A DNA stretch of 23,414 nt from positions 1 to 23,414 of the forward strand of contig CAMNLN010000014.1 in the NCBI GenBank assembly GCA_946543025.1, in the 5' to 3' direction. The position numbers were made by a program, and so were the translations under genes. The notes under the pieces were generated by a model, which worked only from the letters and a program-made list of their open reading frames with translations, was not told the origin of the DNA and ran no database searches. Position 1 is the stretch's first letter; every line of letters starts with the position of its first letter. Positions 1 through 8,900 of this stretch are shown piece by piece. The DNA is from an uncultured Verrucomicrobiota bacterium (GTDB taxonomy: Bacteria > Verrucomicrobiota > Kiritimatiellia > RFP12 > UBA1067).

Positions 1-2
1 AG

Positions 3-74
3 AAGGGCAGAAAGATCCCGGGAATCGAGAAATTCATCATCTACGCGCCCGCCGGGGCGAACGCCAAGCCATGA
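3..74 (+). CDS. C-terminal end of an unidentified protein (partial)
   Basis: Frame 3 is open from the window edge to a TGA at 72-74 and encodes a 23-residue tail beginning KGRKIPGIEKF and ending GANAKP. The other two forward frames read as Arg/Ser/His-rich sequence, whereas this one has alternating hydrophobic residues (FIIYAP) typical of real coding sequence. The protein cannot be identified from so short a tail. It probably belongs to the gene upstream of era. The 112 nt between its stop and the era start contain only the putative era promoter. Confidence 0.55.
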   Translation, partial: KGRKIPGIEKFIIYAPAGANAKP

Positions 75-164
75 GGTTTCGCCTTGCTGGACCAACCGTT
101 CCGATGCAGGGGAGGCTCGACGAATCGTAATTTCGGCGGACGACGTGCCAATGTGTGCCGATTA

Positions 165-173
165 TGGTAAACT
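165..173 (+). promoter_or_regulatory. Putative extended -10 promoter for era
   Basis: TGG at 165-167 lies directly before TAAACT (168-173), giving an extended -10 of the TGn type. The -35 region 17 nt upstream (145-150, gtgcca) is poor, as is common with extended -10 promoters. Transcription would start near 180, only about 7 nt before the ATG at 187. This argues against the longer GTG (145) and ATG (151) starts in the same frame. Similar TGG-plus-hexamer elements lie at 9145, 17013 and 19857. Confidence 0.4.
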
Positions 174-186
174 ATCGCCGTCACGT

Positions 187-1179
187 ATGGCGGATAGAAC
201 AGAAGAGACGCTGCGCAAGGCGGCGATTGTGGGCGTGGTGGGCCGCACCAACGCAGGAAAGTCGACGCTCGTCAATCGGATGGTGGGCGAGAAGGTGACC
301 ATCGTCAGCCCCGTGGAACAGACGACGCGCAACACGATCCGGGGCATCGTGGAGGATTCGCGCGGCCAGCTCGTGCTGCTCGACACGCCCGGCCTCCACA
401 AGGCTGTCGGCCCGCTCGGCAAGCTGCTTAACGGCATGGCGCGCGCGTCGTCGGCGGGCGTGGACATCCTGCTCGTGGCGTTCGACGGCGCGCACGAGCC
501 GCAGCTCGAGGACGAAGGCTGGATGCGCCGCGTGGCGAAGGAGCAACCGGAGAAATGCGTGTTCGTGCTCAACAAGCGCGACCGCTCGCCGTTCTACGAG
601 ACAATGTTTAGGGACCTGTGGAAGGACGTGCTTGGCGATTCGTGCCGTGTGCCGAGCGCCGAGCTGAAGCGCAAGGATTCGAGCGAGGGCAACGCGCCAA
701 GCGCCAAGCGCCAAGCGCCCATCTGGGTGACCGCCTGCGGCGTGAAGCCGGGCGGGTGCGACGAGCTCCTGGACGCGCTCTACGACCTGGCCGAGCCGGG
801 GCCGGCGCTCTTTCCCGACGACATCGTGACGGATTATCCGCGCAAGCTGGCGATCGCGGACGTGGTGCGCGAGAAGCTGATCCAACGTTTGCACGACGAG
901 GTGCCGCACGAGGTGGGCGTGCTGGTGGACGACCTGGACGAGCGCGAGGGGCGTTGGAACGTGGCCGTGACGATCTACGTGAACCGCCCGTCGCAAAAGG
1001 GAATCGTGATCGGACAGCGCGGCTGCAACCTGAAGGCCGTACGCATGAGCGCGGGACCTGAGCTTTCGGACATGTTCGGCGTGAAGGTGAACGTGGAGCT
1101 ATGGGTGAAGGTGGAGCCGAACTGGATGAAGAACCCGCGTCTGCTGGCGGAGATGGGGTATCTTGGGGCCGAGCGATGA
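187..1179 (+). CDS. era: GTPase Era
   Basis: Era is a GTPase that binds 16S rRNA and helps mature the 30S ribosomal subunit; it acts in the cytoplasm at the inner face of the membrane. The 330-residue product has G1 GRTNAGKS (19-26; the family usually has GRPNVGKS), G3 DTPG (66-69), G4 NKRD (129-132) and G5 TACG near 182-185. A KH domain (about 225-310) has a GQRG loop at 276-279 where GKGG is usual. It is about 30 residues longer than E. coli Era, because of a hydrophilic insert at about 152-178 between G4 and G5 that contains a 7-nt repeat. I chose ATG 187 because the putative -10 lies just upstream and the protein then starts like other Era proteins; no Shine-Dalgarno sequence is visible. 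The stop overlaps the next start (ATGA at 1176). Confidence 0.93.
   Translation: MADRTEETLRKAAIVGVVGRTNAGKSTLVNRMVGEKVTIVSPVEQTTRNTIRGIVEDSRGQLVLLDTPGLHKAVGPLGKLLNGMARASSAGVDILLVAFDGAHEPQLEDEGWMRRVAKEQPEKCVFVLNKRDRSPFYETMFRDLWKDVLGDSCRVPSAELKRKDSSEGNAPSAKRQAPIWVTACGVKPGGCDELLDALYDLAEPGPALFPDDIVTDYPRKLAIADVVREKLIQRLHDEVPHEVGVLVDDLDEREGRWNVAVTIYVNRPSQKGIVIGQRGCNLKAVRMSAGPELSDMFGVKVNVELWVKVEPNWMKNPRLLAEMGYLGAER
694..720 (+). repeat. In-frame 7-nt tandem repeat (GCGCCAA) inside era
   Basis: GCGCCAA occurs three times in a row (694-700, 701-707, 708-714), followed by a degraded fourth copy (gcgccc). Three 7-nt units make 21 nt, so the reading frame is kept. The repeat encodes the APSAKRQAP stretch in the Era loop between G4 and G5. 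The family normally has no such insert there. Confidence 0.85.
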
Positions 1180-3701
1180 CGGGATGCAGGGCCATATTGC
1201 CGGCGCTCGTCGCCCTGCTTGCGCTCGCCGCGTGCGGCGACTCGGCGACGAACGCGCTGGACATGGCGCGGCGTGCGCTGGCGGACGGCCTGTGGTCGGT
1301 GGCGGAGACGAACGCGGCGCGCGCGGCGGCTGACGAGGGATTGCGCGAGACGGCGCGGCTCGTGCGGCTGGAGGCGCTCGCGCGGGCGGGCCTTGCGTCC
1401 AACGTGACGGACCTTGTCGAGAGCTGGCCGGACGCGAAGTCGGAAGGCGTCCGCTACTGGCATGCGTGGGCGCTTGTGGAGGGGAGGCAGCTCGAGAAGG
1501 CCCGGACGTTGCTCGCCGAACCGTTCGCGGATCCGGTCTACATGCCGCTCGCGCTTCGCCTTGCGGCGCGGCTGGAGCTGGCGGCGGGGGCGCGCGAAGC
1601 GGCAGAGGATCGCTTTAGGCAGGCGGCCGCCGCATTCGGCACGAATGGGACCGATCGGGCGGCGAACGCCGTCGAATGGGCCGGCGCGCGCCTGGCGTTC
1701 GGCAATCTGGCTGGTGCGCGCGCCGTGCTGACGGACGAGAAGGCCGTCGAGGCGCCGGGAGCCATGGGTGACGCGGCGCGCCTTTTGGCGGCGGACTTGG
1801 CCGCCCGGGCGGGCGATACGAACATGGCTCGGCGCGTACGGTTGCAGCTCGTGGATGGAGGCACCAACACGGACGAACGGGCGTACGTGCTGGCGGCGTG
1901 CGGGTTGATGGACGATCTGTTGGCGGCCGGCGAGACGAACAGGGCGATCGCCGTGATTTCAAACGCCGTGGCGCGGGCTACTCAGCCTGAACTGGTCTGC
2001 CAGGCTGGATTCCGTCTCGGCTTTGCCTTGCTGCGGCAGCCGTCGACGCGCGCAGCGGGCGCGGATCGGGTCGCGGCGCTCCTGCGGCGTTTCCCGGGCA
2101 GGGACGAATCGCGCGCGGCGCACGTGCGCTTCGCGGATACGCTTTTGGCGCTCGGCGAGGCGACGGCGGCGGAACGCGAGTTCTCGGCGCTGCTCCAGAC
2201 GTACCCCGAATACTCGCTCGACGTGCACGTGCTGGCGGGGCGGGGATGGGCGATGCTGGAGGCCGGCCGCCGCACGGAGGCGGTTGGCGTGTTCGCCCGC
2301 GCCGCGCAGGCGGCCACGAACGCGAACGACCGGGCGGTGTGCATCTTCAAGCAGGGTGACGCCCTGCTGGCGGAGGGACGCTTCGCAGAGGCGGCCGACG
2401 CCTACGCGCGCGTTCCGCCGGAGGGTGGCCTGGAACTGCATGCGCGCGCCAGGTTCCAGCAGGCCGATTCGCTCGCGCGGGCCGGGCAGACGGCCGAGGC
2501 GATCGCGATCTTCTCGGATCTGGCGAACGCGGGCGCGGATCCCGAGCTGGCGTTTGCCGCCGGTCTGCGCGTGGCGGCGCTCGAATCTGCGGCCGGACGC
2601 CTCGAAAACGCAATCGCGCTCTATACGAAGCTGTTGGAGAAGAAAAACCCGCCTTGCGCCGACGCGCAGCGGGTGGAAGCCCTGTACGGGCGCGGACGGG
2701 CGTTCTACGGCGCCTACCGGTTCGCGGAAGCCGAGGCAGACTTCGCGTCCGTCGCCAAGCTGATGCCGACGCGCGCGCCGGAGATGGCCTTTCTCTCGGC
2801 GCGTTGCCTATACGGCGCCGGACGCGACGGCGAGGCGGCCGAGGCGGCGCACAAGTTGCTGGCGTCGGGAGGCGGAGATGATCGCCTGATGGCCGACGTG
2901 GCGTTCTGGCTGGCGAAGTACGACTTCGGGCACCGCGACTATGCGGCGGCACGGCGGGGATTCGAGGCGTGCGCCACGAACACGTGCCTTTCCGCCGCGC
3001 GCCGGATCGAGGCGCTCGGGCGCGCGGCGCGCTGTTGCGCCGCGCAGTCGGACTACGCGGGCGTGGTTGAAAACGCCACGCGCGCGACGACAAACGCCGT
3101 CGCCGTGCGCGCCATCGCGAAGCAGACGCCCGAGACGGCGTCCGTCGCCGAGGTGTTCGTGCTGCAGGCCGAGGCGCTGATGGAGCTGGCGCGCTTCAAC
3201 GAGGCGATGCTCGTGCTTTCGCGCGCGCAGCTGCTGGCGGCGCCGCCCGAACTGCTGCGGCGCGCGGCGGTGCTGAAGGCCGACTGCCTGTTCGCGATGG
3301 GCGCGGACGACGAGCGTCGCTACGTGCAGGCGCTCGACGCCTACCGCGCCGTGCAGCGAGACGAGACGCTGCCGCCGTCCGTGCGGCTCGCCGTCGCGTT
3401 CAAGATCGGCCGGTCGCTCGAGAAGCTGCGGCGCTTCGAGGAGGCGACGGACCAGTATTACGTGCACGTGGTGATGGCCTACTGCGACGGCGTGCGCGCG
3501 AAAACGTGGTTCGACGGCGACGCGCGCGCGTTCTTCACGCGGGCGGTCTTCATCCTGGCCGACTGGTACGAGGCGCGCGGCGAGGCGCGTCAGGCGATCC
3601 GCGTGCTGGACTATCTCGTGAAGACGGGCGTGCCGTCGGCGCGCGAGGCGCGTCAGCGAATTCAACGGTTGGAAGAAAAGAAGAAAGGCGGTGTGTGGTG
3701 A
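1176..3701 (+). CDS. Large TPR-repeat lipoprotein
   Basis: The 841-residue product starts with a lipoprotein signal peptide: a hydrophobic stretch leading to LALAAC, with Cys20 as the lipidated residue, followed by GDS. Most of the rest consists of helical pairs of the TPR/Sel1 type. At least twelve are recognisable, with the usual spacing of small residues (for example GWAMLEAGRRTEAVGVFARA and GDALLAEGRFAEAADAYARV). Proteins of this kind are scaffolds for envelope complexes, as BamD or YbgF/CpoB are. Its gene lies directly before ExbB/ExbD-like genes, so a partnership with that complex is likely but inferred. The Asp after Cys would favour inner-membrane retention under E. coli rules, which may not hold here. 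The ATG at 1176 overlaps the era stop; the in-frame extension back to 1101 lies inside era and is rejected. Confidence 0.85.
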   Translation: MTGCRAILPALVALLALAACGDSATNALDMARRALADGLWSVAETNAARAAADEGLRETARLVRLEALARAGLASNVTDLVESWPDAKSEGVRYWHAWALVEGRQLEKARTLLAEPFADPVYMPLALRLAARLELAAGAREAAEDRFRQAAAAFGTNGTDRAANAVEWAGARLAFGNLAGARAVLTDEKAVEAPGAMGDAARLLAADLAARAGDTNMARRVRLQLVDGGTNTDERAYVLAACGLMDDLLAAGETNRAIAVISNAVARATQPELVCQAGFRLGFALLRQPSTRAAGADRVAALLRRFPGRDESRAAHVRFADTLLALGEATAAEREFSALLQTYPEYSLDVHVLAGRGWAMLEAGRRTEAVGVFARAAQAATNANDRAVCIFKQGDALLAEGRFAEAADAYARVPPEGGLELHARARFQQADSLARAGQTAEAIAIFSDLANAGADPELAFAAGLRVAALESAAGRLENAIALYTKLLEKKNPPCADAQRVEALYGRGRAFYGAYRFAEAEADFASVAKLMPTRAPEMAFLSARCLYGAGRDGEAAEAAHKLLASGGGDDRLMADVAFWLAKYDFGHRDYAAARRGFEACATNTCLSAARRIEALGRAARCCAAQSDYAGVVENATRATTNAVAVRAIAKQTPETASVAEVFVLQAEALMELARFNEAMLVLSRAQLLAAPPELLRRAAVLKADCLFAMGADDERRYVQALDAYRAVQRDETLPPSVRLAVAFKIGRSLEKLRRFEEATDQYYVHVVMAYCDGVRAKTWFDGDARAFFTRAVFILADWYEARGEARQAIRVLDYLVKTGVPSAREARQRIQRLEEKKKGGVW

Positions 3702-4315
3702 GCATTTGGACGCTGGCGGGCGGTCCCGTGTTCGGTCTTTTGGTGCTCTTGGGATGCGTGGCCGTGATCTTGTTCGCGAACCGGCTTCTCAGCCTGCGGC
3801 GCGCGCAGATCGACTACATGGACTTCGTTCGGGGCGTGAGCAACGTCCTCGCGCGGGGCAACGTCGACGAGGCGCTCGTCCTCTGCGACGAGACGCCCGC
3901 TCCCGTGGCGCGCGTGGTGGCGGCGGCGATCCGCCATCGCGACGGCTCCGCGCGCGTGCTGCGCGAGGCGGTGGACACGACGGGCCGCGCCGAGGTGAGC
4001 CGCCTCGAGCGGCGCCTGGCAATGCTGGCCATCATCGCCCAGACGGCTCCTCTGCTCGGACTGCTCGGCACGATCCTCGGCATGGCCCGCCTGGCGATCG
4101 CCTTCAACGGCCACGTGCTTGTGACGCGCGCCGACATGCTCGGCGGCGCGCTGCAGTGCCTTACGGCGGCGGCAGGCGGCCTGGTGGTGGCCGTGGCGGT
4201 GCAGGTGATGTACGGAATGCTGCACATCCGTCTGGAGCGCGTGGTGGCGGACCTTGAGGCGGCCGCCAGCGAGATTCTCGCGCTGCTGGCCTCGCGCCGG
4301 GAGGTCGCCGCGTGA
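3698..4315 (+). CDS. ExbB/TolQ/MotA-family membrane protein, atypical
   Basis: The 205-residue product has three predicted membrane helices (about 7-27, 109-131 and 154-174). It has the family's LGLLGTILGMA segment in helix 2 (Thr125 matches the conserved helix-2 Thr) and GGLVVAVAVQVMYG in helix 3. These proteins form the pentameric stator that uses the proton gradient to drive TonB- or Tol-type systems. Here the helix-3 position that is Glu in ExbB/TolQ reads Gln153 by eye, and the following conserved Thr reads Ala158; no acidic residue lies in the helix. The start is GTG at 3698, overlapping the previous stop (GTGA), with AAGAAAGG upstream. The longer in-frame start at 3506 would lie inside the TPR gene and is rejected. 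Confidence 0.8.
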   Translation: MSIWTLAGGPVFGLLVLLGCVAVILFANRLLSLRRAQIDYMDFVRGVSNVLARGNVDEALVLCDETPAPVARVVAAAIRHRDGSARVLREAVDTTGRAEVSRLERRLAMLAIIAQTAPLLGLLGTILGMARLAIAFNGHVLVTRADMLGGALQCLTAAAGGLVVAVAVQVMYGMLHIRLERVVADLEAAASEILALLASRREVAA

Positions 4316-4791
4316 GCGCCCAGACCCGTTGGGGATGGCGTCCGCGCCAGACGGAAGGCATCTGGCGGCACGGTTGCGCCTGGACCAAGCCTCTCTTCGC
4401 GGCGGTGCCGTGGATTACCCTGACGCTTCTGATGGTCCTTTTCGCCTTCATCGGCGATCGGCTGCCCCAGGTGCCGGGCCTCGTGTGCGATCTGCCGGCG
4501 CCCGTCGGCGAGCAGGCCGAGGCCACGGGACTTGCCGCGCTCGTCCTGCCCGCCGCCGGAACGGACGGCGAGACGCTGGTCTTCTTCGACGACGCGCGCT
4601 ACTCGCTTTCGGACGCGGCGTCGGTCGCCACGCTGAAGGATCGGCTGGGCACGTGCGCGGGCGCCGAGCCGTCTGGAACTTTCCTGCTGCTGGCGGACCG
4701 GCGAGTGCCGACGGGGGACGTCATGCGGCTCGTCGGCATCGCGCGCGAGTCCGGCCTTGTGCGCGTCCAGATCGCGGAGCGACGCGAATGA
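4312..4791 (+). CDS. ExbD/TolR-like protein, lacking the membrane Asp
   Basis: The 159-residue product has a short cytoplasmic N-terminus, one membrane helix (about 29-48) and a periplasmic domain. That domain ends in the pattern typical of ExbD/TolR: LLLADRRVPTGDVMRLV, then a Gly-Leu-Val-Arg-Val strand. In ExbD and TolR the helix begins P-F-I-D, and that Asp carries protons. Here the matching segment is P33-W-I-T36, so Thr replaces Asp; the nearest Asp (49) is at the far end of the helix. It starts at GTG 4312, overlapping the ExbB-like stop by 4 nt. The assignment rests on topology, the C-terminal pattern and position after an ExbB homologue; sequence similarity to ExbD is weak. Confidence 0.68.
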   Translation: MSAQTRWGWRPRQTEGIWRHGCAWTKPLFAAVPWITLTLLMVLFAFIGDRLPQVPGLVCDLPAPVGEQAEATGLAALVLPAAGTDGETLVFFDDARYSLSDAASVATLKDRLGTCAGAEPSGTFLLLADRRVPTGDVMRLVGIARESGLVRVQIAERRE

Positions 4792-5294
4792 GACGTTTTC
4801 TCCATGCATGGTGGCCCGTTGCCGCCGTCGTGCTTTTTACGGCTACGCTCGTGTTGCAGATTCCCCGCAAGGCGCTTTTCTTCCGGCCAATTCCCGTCGA
4901 TCCGGTCGAGCCGTTCGTCTCGTTCGTCTCGCTCGACGACGATGCCTACGCGCGGCTCGTCCGTCGGATACGAATGGCTTGGCAGATGCGGGGGCGTTCG
5001 CTCGCCGACGGCGTCGCGGACAGCCGGACGGATGCGTTCGACTTCTCGTCCCCCCTGCCGCCTCCCGTTTACCTGCCTCTGCGCGCCGTGGCGGCGTCCG
5101 CGCCCGTGCCGACGGTCTTCGCGCCGCCTCTCCAGGCCCTTTTGCCTCCCTCGCTCGGGCGCGATCTGCCGCCAATTTCGGCAACCGCAACGCTCCCCGA
5201 CCGCGACCCCGACTTGCTGACATTGCCGGACGACCTTCCAGACATGCGTTCGCCAGCCGATTTCACGTTGAAAAAACCAAGGAGCATCAAATGA
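4788..5294 (+). CDS. Short proline-rich inner-membrane protein in the TonB position
   Basis: The 168-residue product has one N-terminal membrane helix (about 9-24, WWPVAAVVLFTATLVL) and a Pro-rich remainder (PLPPPVYLPL, APPLQALLPP, DLPPIS) that would lie in the periplasm. This is the layout of the anchor and spacer of TonB or TolA, but the C-terminal alpha/beta domain that contacts outer-membrane partners is absent. It lies directly after the ExbD-like gene, overlapping it at ATGA (4788-4791), and overlaps pyrE by 4 nt. No family is recognised with certainty. A truncated energy-transducing protein, or a structural subunit of the ExbB/ExbD-like complex, are both possible. Confidence 0.6.
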   Translation: MRRFLHAWWPVAAVVLFTATLVLQIPRKALFFRPIPVDPVEPFVSFVSLDDDAYARLVRRIRMAWQMRGRSLADGVADSRTDAFDFSSPLPPPVYLPLRAVAASAPVPTVFAPPLQALLPPSLGRDLPPISATATLPDRDPDLLTLPDDLPDMRSPADFTLKKPRSIK

Positions 5295-5902
5295 CAGAAC
5301 AGGAAATCCTCGATATCTTCTCCCAGACCGGCGCCTTGCTGCAGGGACACTTCGAACTGCGCTCGAAGCTCCACTCCGACCGCTACTTCCAGTGCGCGAA
5401 CGTGCTGCGCTATCCGCGTATCGCCGCCCGCCTTTGCGACGAGCTTGTCGCGAAGCTGAAGGCGGCGGCGGACATCGGTCCGGTCGACGGGGTGATCTCG
5501 CCCGCCGTGGGCGGCATCCTCGTGGGGCACGAGGTCGCACGTGCGCTCGACGTGAAGTGCGTCTTCGCCGAGAAAGTCCAGGCTGGCGACGAGACGGACG
5601 CCACGGGCAAGCCCGTGACGAAGCTCGCCATGCGACGCTTCTCGCTCAAGCCCGGCGAGCGCTACGTGGTGGCGGAGGACGTCGTCACCAAGGGCGGGCG
5701 CGTGCAGGAGACGATCGACCTCGTGAAGGCCGCCGGCGCGGAAGTCGCCGCCGTGGTTCTGCTCGTGGACCGTTCGAAGGGCGCGGTGTCGTTCGGGAAT
5801 ATCCCGATGGTGTCGCTCGTTCAGATTCAGCCTACCACGTGGGAGCCCGCCGCCTGCCCGCTCTGCGCCGCCGGCGGACATCCCGTCCATCCTGGTTCGT
5901 GA
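5291..5902 (+). CDS. pyrE: Orotate phosphoribosyltransferase
   Basis: PyrE joins orotate and PRPP to give orotidine 5'-phosphate in pyrimidine synthesis, in the cytoplasm. The 203-residue product has the PRPP-binding motif YVVAEDVVTKGG at 125-136, the SPAVGGILVGHEVARAL loop near 70-86, and the CPLC/PGS C-terminal end (189-192 and 201-203) seen in one subgroup of bacterial PyrE. ATG 5291 is preceded by AAGGAG at 5279-5284 and overlaps the previous stop. An upstream in-frame extension to 4757 has no family similarity. Its place in an envelope operon suggests co-transcription only. Confidence 0.94.
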   Translation: MTEQEILDIFSQTGALLQGHFELRSKLHSDRYFQCANVLRYPRIAARLCDELVAKLKAAADIGPVDGVISPAVGGILVGHEVARALDVKCVFAEKVQAGDETDATGKPVTKLAMRRFSLKPGERYVVAEDVVTKGGRVQETIDLVKAAGAEVAAVVLLVDRSKGAVSFGNIPMVSLVQIQPTTWEPAACPLCAAGGHPVHPGS

Positions 5903-5903
5903 G

Positions 5904-8900
5904 ATGAGACGGACGGCGATTTCATGGGGGTGCGGATTCCTCTGCCTTGCCGCCGCGACGGTAGCGGGGGACGACGGCGGGCGGGACTGGTCCGAAATCT
6001 ATCTTGCCGCGTGTCCGAGCGTAAGCGCCGACGGTTCGCGGTTCGTGTTCGAGTGGAACGACTCGATCTGGATCGCGTCCACGGCGGGGGGGACGGCCGA
6101 ACGCCTGACGCCCGAGGAGTCGCGCGAGTCCTGGCCCGTGCTTTCGCCGGACTCGTCCCGCGTGGCCTACCTTTCTTCGCGGGACGGCGGGAACAAGATT
6201 TTCGTCATGGACCTGGCGACGATGCGCGTGAGCCAGGTGTCGCGCCACAGCGAACCGACCGCACTCTCCGCGTGGGCCCCGGACGGCAAGGGCCTCGTCG
6301 GCGGCGCGCTGCGCGACCACGCCGCGACGGGCAGGGCGTGGCGCATCGCTTTCTTCTCGCCGGACGGCGGCGAGGCGTTTCCGCTCGCGAACGTCCGTTC
6401 GCGCGATGCGGCGCTTTCGCCGGACGGGCGGTTGCTCGCGTTTTCGCGCCGGGGCGAGGATATCTACCGCAAGCGTCGCTCCGGGAAGGCGCCTGAAGAC
6501 GCCGAGATTTGGCTTTATGACATGCAGACGAAGGAGTTTCGACGCCCGAAGACGGCTTCGGAAAACGCCTTCTTTCCGCGTTGGCGCCCAGACGGCAAGG
6601 CGTTCTACTATCTCGGTCGCAAGCCTGGGGCTTCAGTCGTAGGCGTGCGCGAGCACGTGCTGGCAGACGGAACCGACCGCGAGGTGATCTCCTTCGGCGA
6701 GGACGCGGCGTTCCAGCCATCCGTCTCTGCTGACGGCCATACGATGGTGGTGCGGGCCGGCTTCGACTTTTGGCGTCTCGACCCGACTGCGCCCAGCCCC
6801 AAGCCCGAGCGCATCGCGCTTCGGCCGAGCGGCTATCAGTCGACTTCTTCGTTCAGCCGTCGCCGCTACTATACGGCCGCCTGGAACGCGGACGGCGACG
6901 GCGACCTTACGTTCTGCTCGGACGGACTTGAGACGGCGTTCACCGCCGGTGGCGGGCTCTACGCCATGGATACCGTCGTCAGGGCGCCGCGCCTTGTGGC
7001 GGAACGGAAATGTGCACGTGTGACGAAGTGCGCGTTCTCGTCCGACGGCGCATGGCTGTACTATCTCGTCGATCGGGGCGACGGGTCGGACGTCTGCCGC
7101 GCGCGTCGCGCGGACGAGTCGCTGCCATGGTGGGAGAACGCGGCGTTCAAGAAGGAGACGTTGATTTCAGACGGCACGGTCCGTACCGGGCTGTACCTTT
7201 CGCCCGACGGCGCTTGCCTCGCCTGCACGGACCAGCGAGGGTACGTTGACGTGATGACGTTGAAGGACATGAAGACCGAACGGCGCGCGGAGGCGTACTC
7301 GGCCGGCGCCGTCGCCTGGAGCCCTGACGCGCGCTACCTCGCGGCGGAACTCGTGGACGCTGACGACAACCGCGACGTGTGGATCGTTCCCGCGACGGGC
7401 GACGGGAAGCCGTACAACCTGACGCGGAACTGGAAATGGGACGGCGCGCCGGCATGGAGTCCGGACGGCAAGCTGCTCGCCTGGTCTGGGAATCGGCCGG
7501 GAACCGGCAACGGCAGCGACCAGATCTACTATGTCTATCTCGACCCCAAGGACGAGGCCGAGGACAAGGCGGAGGCGGTTCGGCGCGTCCGGCGCGATAT
7601 CGGCAAGCGGGACAAGAAAAAGAACGAAAAGAAGAACGAGCCTGACAAGAAGGCTGCACCGCACGTGAACATCGTGTTCGACGGGCTTTTCGACCGTATC
7701 CGGTGCACGGGCGTATCGGGCTACTCGCCGTTCTTCTCGCACGATTCGCGTACGCTCGCCTACGGCAGCGGCACGTCCACGTTCACGCTGCATGTCCCGG
7801 ACCGGCTGACAGGAGAAAAGCTGTCGTCCAGGCGCGGACGCAACCCGCGCTGGTACGAGAAGGACAATCGCCTTGCGTGGGCGGTGGACAACAAGCCGGC
7901 GCACAAGGATACCGTCTTCGGCCTGGAGATCTACCGCGAGGACGACCTGGCCGACTACCGCGAGCTCGCTTTCCGCACGGCATGGGCGAAGCTCCGCGAC
8001 CGGTTCTACGACAGAAGCATGCACGGCGTCGACTGGAAGGCGGTGCGGGACAGGTACCTGCCGGCGGCGCGGCATGCCTCCAGCTATTCCGTTTTCACGC
8101 GCGTCGTCAACCTCATGACCGGCGAGCTTGACGCCTCGCACGTCGGGTTCTGGTCCTCGGAAACGTCCGACCGCGAATGGGTGAGGCCGCCGAAGCCGCA
8201 CAATTGGACGGTCATGACGGGGCATCTCGGCGTGAGGTTCTCGCCCGGCACGTTCAAGGTGGCGGACGTGATTCCCGGCTCGCCGGCCGAAGGCAAGCTG
8301 TCCGTCGGCGACGAGATCGTGGCGGTGGACGGCAGACGTCTGGAGAAGGGCGTGCGCCTGGAAGACCTCCTGAACCGGCCGGAAGGGCAGCAGGTCCAGC
8401 TTGTCGTAAAGGGGCGAGAGAAGGATCCCGTCTATCTCAAGCTCGCGACCTACAGGCACGTGCGCGACCTGATCGAAGCGGTCGAGGTCAAGGCCGCGCG
8501 CGACCGCGTCGAAAAGGCCACGGGCGGACGCGTGGGGTATCTTGCCGTGCGGAAGATGAGGCCGAAGAACTACAAGATGTTCGAGGAGGAGGTCTATTCG
8601 CGTTGCTGGGGGAAGGATGCGCTCGTCATCGACCTGCGCGGCAACACGGGAGGGCACACGGGCGATTGGCTGCTTTCCGTCATCTGCGGCAGCGACCACG
8701 CGCGCGCGGTGACGCCCGGCGGGCAGACGGGCTACCTTTTCGGCTATTGGAATCGGCCGATTTTCTCAAAGCCGGTGGTCGTTCTTGTGGACGAGCGCGT
8801 GTTCTCGAACGGTGAGATGTTCGCCCATGCGGTGAAGACGCTGAAGCGAGGCCCGCTCGTGGGACGGCGTACGGCCGGCGGCGTGATCGCCACCAGCGAC

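Noticed and set aside
7606..7660. A repeat insertion in the tricorn gene (AAG/GAA-rich stretch)
   Set aside because: It encodes a simple charged linker of Lys, Glu and Asn without a consistent nucleotide period.
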